DNA of 64,000 bases from Nocardia paucivorans NBRC 100373 (GTDB taxonomy: Bacteria; Actinomycetota; Actinomycetes; Mycobacteriales; Mycobacteriaceae). Below are positions 61,901 to 64,000 of the stretch, piece by piece (the stretch's first letter is position 1; each line of letters opens with the position of its first letter). The notes under the pieces are model-generated. The model made no database searches and was not told the DNA's origin. It was given only the letters and a program-made list of their open reading frames with translations. The stretch is taken from assembly GCF_000308675.1 (NCBI RefSeq), contig NZ_BAGE01000052.1, positions 124,001 through 188,000 on the forward strand, in the 5' to 3' direction. A program made the translations under genes and the position numbers.

Positions 61901-64000
61901 TCTCCTCGGCCGGCGGTTCGTCCGAAGAGGGCGGTTCGACGGGCACGGCCGCGAGGCTTGCGGCGGTCCCGGATCCGGTGATCGGGTCGATATTCGTCCG
62001 ATATCCGGCAGCGCCGGCCGTAATGGCCGCGGTCGCCGACCCGGTCCCCTCCTGCTCGCACAGCCTGGCGATTTCCTCGGCGAGGGCGGATACGGTCGGG
62101 AAGTTGAACAACAGTGTCGCAGGAAGTCGGATACCCACCTCAGCCGCAAGGGAATTGCGCAGGTCGACCGCCATCATGGAGTCCAGCCCGAAATCTCGCA
62201 GCGGGGCATCCTCGGGTATCGCGTCGGTACGACCCAACGCGGCGGCGGCATGCGCCCCCACCAGGTCGAGCAATGCCCGCCGCTCGAGGCCGCTCGCCGC
62301 GGGGGCGGCGCTTCGCGGGGTGGTGGCATCGACCTCGGCGGTGTCGTCCAGGGGCGCCATCATCGCGGGCGGTTCTGCGACCACTTCGGCGGTGGCCGGT
62401 TCGGGATCCACCGCCCCCGAGACGGCGACCGCCGGTTCTCCGGGATCGGCGTACCGGACTTCGTCCAATTCGGCTATCACCGATCCGTTCTCATCGAGCA
62501 GGAGAATCCGGGCCGTCGCACCGGTACGAACCGCCTCGGCCCGAGCGACGGCCGGCGCGTCCTCCCGATACACCCGAACCCGACCCAGGCCCGTCGGTAG
62601 CCGCATACCCACCGGACCCAGGTTCGATACCAGACCGGTCTGCACCGCCGCGTCCAGGAGGCAGACCATCGCCGCTTCCGGGTTGTCGGCGAGCGTGGCG
62701 GGCCGCGCCAGGTTCGCCGTCACACGTCCCTCGTACCTGGACAGGTGGGTGATCCAACGGAAAGCGGAACCGAGTTCCAGACCACCGGCCGCACAACGTC
62801 GATAGAAGGCGTCCGCCTCCGCCCGCCCCGACTCGGGGAGTCGTTTCGACCCGGTAGATCTCTCCGACTCGGCAGATCCCCCCAGCTCGGCGGTCCGCGC
62901 CGGGACGGCCGACATATGGGCACTGCCGGATCCGAACTCGATATCGACACGTCCGTCCCCGTCCGGCACCACCGTGGGATGGGCCGCTTCCCCGGGTGTC
63001 ACCGGTCGTACGATCACGCCATCGGTCAGCTCCCGGCCGGTCACACCGCCCGCGGCCCGCAGCGCCGACCAGACCAGATACGCCGCCGGAGCCACCACGC
63101 GACCGCGGAAACGATGCCCGCTCAAATACGTTCGGGCCGAATCGATCCCATTCTCGGGTTCGATGGTCGGCGCGTACCGGTGCCGTTGGAAGGGGTAGGT
63201 GGGCAGCCCGGTGCGCCGCCGCGCCGAAGCAGGCATCACCTCGGTCCACGTGATCTCGGCGCCCGCGCGATACAACTCGGCGAGCGCGGAGAGTATCGGT
63301 GTGTCGTCGGTCGCGGCCCGATGCATACTCGACAACCATCGGATCTCGGCGTGATCGTCGAGCCACTTGCCCAACCCCAACAGCACCGGATGTGGTCCGA
63401 TCTCGAGGCAGGTATCGATATCGAGTTCCGACAGCGCCCGCAACCCGTCACCGAAACGCACCGTGGCACGCGCGTGTTCTCGCCAATACCCGGCGTCGAG
63501 CGCCCGACCGTGGAGCGGTCGGCCGGTCACGTTCGACACCAACGGCACGATCGGCTCCCGCCCGGATGTGATCAGCCGGGCCGCCCGCTCGGTGAACTCG
63601 TCGAGTATCGGATCCAGCAGCGGCGAGTGGAACGCGATATCACCGGGTAACGGCACCGTGCGAATACCGCGTTCGGCCGCGTGGTCACGAACTCGCCGGA
63701 CGGCCGCCACGGTCCCGGAGACCACGAACTGGTGCGGTCCGTTGATCGCCGCCACCACCGCAGGCTCGCCCGGATCAGCCAGTACCTCGGCGAATTCGTC
63801 CGGGCCGGCGAACACCGCCGCCATGACACCCGGCACCGTCGTCCCCATGAGCCGGCCGCGTTCGGCCGCCAACCGCAGCCCCTCCTCCGGGTCGAGCGCG
63901 CCGGCCGCCGTCGCAGCCACCAGTTCGCCGAGGCTGTGGCCGAGTACCGCGGCCGGCCGGATCCCCCACGACTCCCAGAGGCGGAAGCAGGCCCATTCGA
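45537..64000 (-). CDS. Hybrid cis-/trans-AT modular polyketide synthase, modules 1 (partial) to 5 (KS only); 5' end outside window
   Basis: At least 6153 codons are visible and the gene continues past the right edge, which lies in the AT of module 1. Order: AT-DH-ACP / KS-DH-ER-KR-ACP / KS-AT-DH-KR-ACP / KS-KR-ACP / KS. Only modules 1 and 3 carry an AT; both have malonyl-type motifs. The first three modules look like ordinary cis-AT PKS (GMGCRYPGG, GFVDGV). From module 4 on, the KS domains look like trans-AT ones (GMSGRYPGAPDLD, GGFLDDVDCFDPLFF). An in-frame ATG at 50867 with its own ribosome site marks that border. Domain order fits modules 1-5 of the NOCAP synthase as I recall it; the missing part should be a loading module and KS1. 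The stop overlaps the next PKS gene by 4 nt. Confidence 0.95.
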   Translation of the reverse strand, partial: EWACFRLWESWGIRPAAVLGHSLGELVAATAAGALDPEEGLRLAAERGRLMGTTVPGVMAAVFAGPDEFAEVLADPGEPAVVAAINGPHQFVVSGTVAAVRRVRDHAAERGIRTVPLPGDIAFHSPLLDPILDEFTERAARLITSGREPIVPLVSNVTGRPLHGRALDAGYWREHARATVRFGDGLRALSELDIDTCLEIGPHPVLLGLGKWLDDHAEIRWLSSMHRAATDDTPILSALAELYRAGAEITWTEVMPASARRRTGLPTYPFQRHRYAPTIEPENGIDSARTYLSGHRFRGRVVAPAAYLVWSALRAAGGVTGRELTDGVIVRPVTPGEAAHPTVVPDGDGRVDIEFGSGSAHMSAVPARTAELGGSAESERSTGSKRLPESGRAEADAFYRRCAAGGLELGSAFRWITHLSRYEGRVTANLARPATLADNPEAAMVCLLDAAVQTGLVSNLGPVGMRLPTGLGRVRVYREDAPAVARAEAVRTGATARILLLDENGSVIAELDEVRYADPGEPAVAVSGAVDPEPATAEVVAEPPAMMAPLDDTAEVDATTPRSAAPAASGLERRALLDLVGAHAAAALGRTDAIPEDAPLRDFGLDSMMAVDLRNSLAAEVGIRLPATLLFNFPTVSALAEEIARLCEQEGTGSATAAITAGAAGYRTNIDPITGSGTAASLAAVPVEPPSSDEPPAEESGRAHRDRSDTSTAAEDLAEAIAVIGMGCRYPGGVRGPDDLWRLLLDGTDAITEVPADRWDVDAYFDPDPDTEGKTYSRWGGFVDGVAEFDAGFFDISPGEARMLDPQQRLLLEVTWEALEHAGYPADRIAGSRTGVFTGLMSNDYAERMARANMAPDAWFGTGNLAAVASGRLSYFLGATGPSLTVDTACSSSLVTVHLAVQSLRRGECDLALAGGATVLLTPSLNIYFARARGLAADGRCKSFDAAADGVVWSDGAATLVLKRLSDAQRDGDRVLAVVRGSAVNSDGRSQGLSAPNGLAQQRVIRAALADAGVAATDIDYVEAHGTGTALGDPIEVDALAEVLAAGRPADRPLWIGAVKSNIGHTQAAAGLANLIKVVEAMRHERIPATLHFRSGNPHVDWDTAGVRVVAEHRAWPRSSRVRRAGVSAFGISGTNAHIVVEEPPVRPHPVPPAPMGTPLLALSAKDTAALRALAARYRDHVAAAPERNPHDICAAANMGRTHFRHRVAIVFETIAQLRTALEQVASGAVTPGSVVGPFSDSDPETVALAQRYVSGAEIDWRAVHPGADRYVVDLPRYPFQRVRYWLDTETPEHPRITATDTETVDIDPALFDGHRLHGVPTAPAAWIYTVLMRATASKVTTHLIDFTLTRPLTVRGPGRARLRTVPDEDDRTVRVELLESRAGADALVAHARLRTDGHPSRGDLPNIPDGSRDNLWQAYYERLAALGLELGPDYRCAVDLLRLGAGETLTTLRIPPTTRIDPAVAVLDACLHTLVLTADPAVSDLYLPASVDTVRGTAPTGRAGESLYCRTRLTEYGGRTITGDITLCDPSGTVLWAAESVCLVTATADPAKVRYPEGDGVEPSAVIPDRGIDRLPHHIAWRSAPEHDIAEPTGHWLVFADGPLGTAIAERITAHGAKPTVVRPNDLPMASDPDAVEVTSVLTRTDPPRGVVFAWTAGPVASRIATVLKLISALVEADEAISVLWLVTAGAQYVVETDRPDPDQALLWGVGRTVAGEHPALGTRLLDVEPGRVPDPTVLSRALFGRSGAQLALRAGELVAAWLVSGAPMADSGHASVVRPHPSGELDRVRIETVPRRAPGPDEVEIAVAAAGVNPADVRAARGMSFDTPERLGAECAGRISAIGARVRGLRVGDPVLAAAGGGLATHVIVDHRMVASLPAALSVEAAATVPLTFTAAWYGLFELGGLRSGDRVFVHAPADALGIAVVQLARHAGAEVTGTVALRDWAARAGYEIAEVGDWRARDFSERARAQAGGVGFDVVFSAITPEFTPVADDIRAPGGRVVRWDPDGSPRPHPPHDLEHFVIDPAAAAPESLGKALRAVVALIDRGLLTVPPHAVYRMAESAAALRAVWRRDHPGRVVVRTTEAETTDDARIVADGSYLVTGGFGGLGAVAARRLVAAGARHLVLVGRRGPDEQGARLVESLRAAGARVVVRQVDVSDRAALARLLHEFGALGLPPLRGVVHCAGVLDDGMITQQSWARFRTVLGPKYTAARHLDELTRGMSLDLFVLYSSVAGILGTPGQANYAAANAALDALARRRHAEGLPASSIAWGPFADIGMTAGRPDITARLERRGLPPLREADAVAVLDRLFASPAPAGGWFADPAVGVFDFVPNLWYRDRSGGLFVESTEQNPVVAGDATTASRIPVGPGTAAVVSPAEPERAVPEDGLRNGSGEREWVEFVRRVILRVLNRDTELDPDRPLHDSGVDSLTGMELRTALMAEAGVALPASLVFDHPTVRDIAGLIRRKLAGRPPSAETGPSPDIAPSAGESVASPSSGVRPVPASPGTTVPSPVAADPSGVYGEDDVVADPSGAHSESDVVTDLSRACGEADMGVDSNRAYGDSDVVVDMNRAHGAAGADTDPIVIVGMACRFPGGVRTPEQFWDLLREGRDAITEVPADRWDIDTFYDPDPAALGTMYTRWGGFVDGVMDFDAEFFGIGAAEARAMDPQQRLLLEVAWEALERSGRAPRTLAGSRTGVFVGQCFREYPGTRISALDPVEVGAYSVTGAAPSVTAGRLAYLLGAHGPALTVDTACSSSLVALQSAWDALRAGRCDQALVGGVNLQLAPETTLGFCRIGALSPDGRCRAFAADANGYVRADGCGVLVVTTLSRARRAGDTVLAVVRGIAVNHDGRSNGLTAPNGPAQRRVVAEALAQAGFPADSVGYVEAHGTGTPLGDPIEVAALADVYGANRTHPLLIGSVKTNIGHTEAAAGMAGVIKAVLSLGHGRIPASLHFDTPNPHIEWGRLPVEVVTDLRDWPTTPGPRRAGVSSFGMSGTNAHVLLEQPPTVTASPRSAAPGVLLLSARTETVLTETVERWVATLSARPDEFADLLHTAAVGRDHGEWRRAVVANSAAEAVERLRAGREPAIAGRVERADAAPKVGLLFTGQGAQYPRMARELFDTEPVFRDTLEHCAATLGPIADGIGLLDALYSDRSDELLRRTAFTQPALFAVEWSLWRLWRSWGLRPAAVMGHSVGEYVAACVAGVLDPTDALELVATRGRLMQGLPAGGAMLAVRAAPEQVCELVDRYEPELSIAGFNSPDQVVVAGHIAVVDRFRAELANAGIRSSALDVSHAFHSALMDPILDDLTAAAAGLEPGEPAIPWISDVTGVPVRAGELDAEYWARHARRPVRFAQGVRSMAELGTGIFLEIGPNPILTALARRTVGDSAIFLASLRRGGGDRTTLLDAVARLFVAGVELEWERICPGRRVVAPTSVFRRRTYRPESASSTRPAGRATDPVRADTAADARPVSAEIPVLVEMPGESTHFTLTLDIERDGYLTDHLVGGRPVVPGAWFVSTIASAARRLTENSPVILDDLVIGSGLELRGTHPVHLRFDPCDTGYTVVLTGRTSGKWTSHVRGRVLVGSPATVPSERVGEPLGRCLERLALAELDRRLTTSGLRYGPAFRRIHEIRVGGHETVVTLTDPPTGRGDDSVHPTLLDAAFQAVYAVLPAEDTPGTWLPVAMDRVVLAATRERIAFGWARLSTCSQRVCLAEVRLFDAAGDPVVWVQGLRIVRTTEAPAVAIDTPRRSEGDARIGHYRTVWRAVDAAIPDRADGHWLVISGPDSFGSAIAAELRARGAQVSVAQVGDGFAVEPGERFRVDLGSPAAVRALLTAVTNSPTPLRGIVAVPTATEPTPDLPASAESAVLAALHLVQAAVDGPPVWLLTRDAHRIDPTDPVSPVGTALWGFARNAQSEYRDSCRIIDLSRATTAMRIVDELTARRTHPQLALRDGRRLVPRLAPITEPDPVGPASAIPPEELEGTVVLTGGLGGLGLRVARRLVDRGARDLVLVSRTAPEGRAAAVLDELRVRARIEVRTADVADRAALAAVLEWIARRMPPLRGVVHLAGVRDDGVLTDQNAERLRRVLAPKLRGAWYLHELTARLPLRFFILFSSASGVVGLPGQTGYGAANAFLDGVAETRVAAGLPGTSIAWGPWAGAGMVERLTETDIRRLTARGYGLLPADAATDTLDRALTGAVAGAFTALVLDTAAVGASGSVPDVLRDLVSADPVTAPVADSGDDYAARMEALVRRCLGLAPDAGLDRPLHELGLDSVAAVEIRDELSRSSGHRLPSTLAFEYPTPRAVLDYLLRLGPPADPPGAAPAAPVTSTDESAPASWSATHNGRRIDIESGHPLRLESIGDRPTPEVTMPNRDNGAASLVSDDRARTAVPAPTSASRRPDPVSERGDGDIAIIGMSGRYPGAPDLDAYWRVLIEGRDCITEIPAERWDHARYFHPDRHHPHTAYTKWGGFLDDVDCFDPLFFAISPREAEVMDPQERLFLQTAWAALENAGYSRTEPARIGLRPEDAGVFVGVMWGTYQLFGAEESRLGRGTLPASTFWSIPNRVSHALDFQGPSMAVDTACSSSLSAVHLACQSLRTGECRLAIVGGVNLSLHPYKFVALSQGQFASSDGRCRSFGAGGDGYVPGEGVGALVLRPLAEAEAAGDTIHAVIKGTAVNHGGRVNGFTVPNPSVQAAVIRRALRSGGVDPATVSYIEAHGTGTALGDPIEIAGLAQVFGNVAGEVPVGSVKSNIGHLEAAAGVAAITKVLLQLRHGCIAPSLHGVPANPNIDFARTPFRVPDRPLPWSSGDRPRRATVSSFGAGGSNANLVLEEYLDRRPATHRPGPQVIPISAQNPQRLADYVAALDRHLAEHDPNPADLAYTMQVGRLPAATRVAFVAENIDELRAGLRAWLDGAPEARESTRAAADPRVAEWLAGGTVDWAEIRGVDACRRIPLPTYPFARERYWIPEVESGPRPTAAASDHPDARTATISVGHGAATAAAESSRRVLAPVWRATQATTGQLSSRTLVLHAEHTPEPILDAVAAAIGGRARMVRVPETRTTISRPSAGEPDRDDFTVGADLGRLLITRHPDTDCVVDICDLVPTSGNRVATDLGRIGLYQGLLDARSTALVLLHLSAGRPGVDGPETAPLGGLAAALAEEIREVTTRTVELHEERAVALADPTRLVRILGAEYADAASGAVRVRYRGSTRETLELAAIPPSNGLVVDPSRTYVVTGGTRGLGAEFAAALVTRGARRLAILAREPLPPESEWVELAATDGPYAVKVRRLLALRERGVRILTHFGPLTDTGALTTFFHRVRAELGPIGGVLHCAGAVSAESPAFLRKTGAGVAAVLEPKIPGTEVLADVLADDRPDFFVLFSSVSAVLPGLAVGLSDYAMANAHLDRFAEAQHARGRTWFRSVNWPSFRDTGFGAAETAAYRATGLPTLTAAEGFDLLDAVLGLPDAPVALPYLGAPLRLSPHATTTPPPPRVEPAAETAPTGRVPVRDRAYTDLLAIFSDELKLPPERFDGDRRFEEYGADSVLVASAVRRIEHLVGEPFDPALVLEYPTLDELAALLRDRYPDRFGGDDTTVAPSAHPVPAEPDSNPGNSRPDTEGAAARSLPEADAPAATPSAPPVGARSMTNGSAAVSGSAPITGRRPVEPIAVVGIGCRLPGGDDPAAFWRMLATGGFPVREVDPARWDPTRYYHPAGGPGLTNSKWGGFVDGIDLFDPGFFGISDEAALQMDPLQRLLLETSVLAVADAGYRRDELAGRRIGVYAGSRAANYFDRIPVADRHTIVGIGQNFIAARISDHFDWHAGNLVLDSACSSSLVSVHLACQALRAGELDAALAGGVEVLLDETPFVTLAAAGVLSPHGRCATFDRSADGFVPGEGAALLLLKRLDDALADGDRIYAVLRGSAIGNDGHTMGITTPNMSAQIEVITAALDTAGISPRELSYVEAHGTGTAIGDPIELKALATVLGDRTGGLPCAVGSVKTNIGHLLSAAGIAGAVKTVLAVHHGALPPSLHSPNLNPRFAFAGSPLVVNRELRPWHTEDGRPRVAGVSSFGFGGTNAHLIVEQAPTGHIPTRPALPAPVFHKRRFMLPKSRPDTSASSSVPPSTTTVTAPVPVSPIPAMLRLEPLP
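47220..50760 (-). other. PKS module 4: KS-KR-ACP
   Basis: KS about 49460-50755 (DTACSSS at 50218-50241; EAHGTGT; NIGHLE). No AT; LPTYPFARERYW linker present. KR catalytic part about 47640-48290, with TGGTRGLG and a REPLPPE segment typical of trans-AT KRs, and Tyr in LSDYAMAN. ACP at about 47220-47440 (GADSVLV). No DH, so this module should leave a hydroxyl group. Confidence 0.9.
50867..50880 (-). promoter_or_regulatory. Possible internal translation start at the cis/trans-AT border
   Basis: Reading on the minus strand, AGAGGTG (complement of 50871-50877) stands just before an in-frame ATG (50865-50867) that would begin MPNRDNGAASL, about 37 codons ahead of the module 4 KS. This looks like the start of a once-separate gene, or an internal start still in use. 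Confidence 0.4.
51040..56255 (-). other. PKS module 3: KS-AT-DH-KR-ACP
   Basis: KS about 54970-56250 (DTACSSS at 55715-55740; EAHGTGT; NIGHTE). AT about 53790-54690: GQGAQYP, GHSVGEY (54389-54410) and HAFHSALMDP (54076-54108), a malonyl-specific pattern. DH about 52760-53510 (HLVGGRPVVP; DAAFQ). KR with TGGLGGLG (about 52000-52020), RDD in place of the B-type LDD, Tyr in GQTGYGAAN. ACP GLDSVAAVEI (51142-51171). The only complete cis-AT module in the window. Confidence 0.92.
56580..61860 (-). other. PKS module 2: KS-DH-ER-KR-ACP, AT missing
   Basis: KS about 60570-61855 (Cys codon at 61329-61331; EAHGTGT; NIGHTQ). The usual KS-AT linker runs straight into the post-AT linker LPRYPFQRVRYW with no AT between. 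DH about 59330-60080 (HRLHGVPTAP; DACLH). ER about 57760-58670, in which the usual nucleotide loop AAGGVG reads APADALG. KR at about 57100-57710 with TGGFGGLG and the B-type LDD motif. ACP GVDSLTGMEL (56690-56722). Confidence 0.9.
62045..64000 (-). other. PKS module 1 (KS outside window): AT-DH-ACP, no KR
   Basis: AT from the window edge to about 63230: GHSLGEL at about 63921-63941 and IAFHSPLLDP, malonyl-like. DH about 62420-63135: HRFRGRVVAP (63089-63117) and DAAVQ (about 62640-62655). ACP at 62060-62290 (GLDSMMAVDL). No ketoreductase between DH and ACP, although a DH needs a beta-hydroxyl substrate. Confidence 0.88.

Noticed and set aside
14980..64000. Phthiocerol dimycocerosate-type cluster
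   Set aside because: PapA5 alone suggests it, but the synthase lacks the PpsA-E order and methylmalonyl ATs, and ends with trans-AT modules and a reductase.

Overview
The window is high-GC actinobacterial DNA and most likely comes from a Nocardia. The reasons are a PapA5-type acyltransferase, a PknH-like kinase, DUF2795/DUF3140/DUF3618 stress proteins, and above all a giant modular polyketide synthase. The domain order of that synthase agrees, module by module, with what I remember of the nocardiosis-associated polyketide (NOCAP) synthase.

Layout. 1-3048: the start of an NRPS gene (carrier protein plus condensation domain) running off the left edge, a divergent PLP decarboxylase and an unknown protein. 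3343-14665: mostly ordinary chromosome, with a short-chain dehydrogenase, a catalase-like protein, DUF2795, a zinc alcohol dehydrogenase, DUF3618, a holin-like membrane protein, DUF4383, a type II NADH dehydrogenase, DUF3140, a four-helix membrane protein with an inverted-repeat upstream region, O-acetylhomoserine sulfhydrylase and a Ser/Thr kinase. 14834-64000: the polyketide glycolipid cluster, whose right end (loading module and first KS) lies outside the window.

Cluster logic. The minus-strand run from >64000 down to 30205 encodes two giant PKS proteins, an AT-thioesterase fusion, a sugar cupin and an SDR, joined by stop/start overlaps or very short gaps. Reading the chain: AT-DH-ACP; KS-DH-ER-KR-ACP (no AT); KS-AT-DH-KR-ACP; KS-KR-ACP (no AT); KS split from DH-ACP-KR; KS-MT-ACP; KS-ACP; KS-ACP-reductase. 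Only modules 1 and 3 have their own AT; the free AT must load the rest. Three ene-forming modules, one KR-only module, one split module (reported to stutter in NOCAP), three unreduced modules and a reductive release predict a polyene-hydroxy-polyene chain on a C-methylated resorcylaldehyde.

A second tight minus-strand operon (29383 to 19481) makes and attaches a GDP-derived methylated deoxysugar (gmd, C-methyltransferase, gmd-like SDR, MycE-like O-methyltransferase, GT1 glycosyltransferase). It also carries a membrane GT87 transferase, a flavin monooxygenase and a P450. A Ppm1-like GT2 gene (plus strand, 29469), the GT87 enzyme and a GtrA protein together suggest a further mannose added on the outer side of the membrane. 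A PapA5-like acyltransferase and a stand-alone KS-ACP protein complete the set. No pathway-specific DNA-binding regulator and no exporter is seen. I saw no tRNA, rRNA, CRISPR array or insertion sequence.
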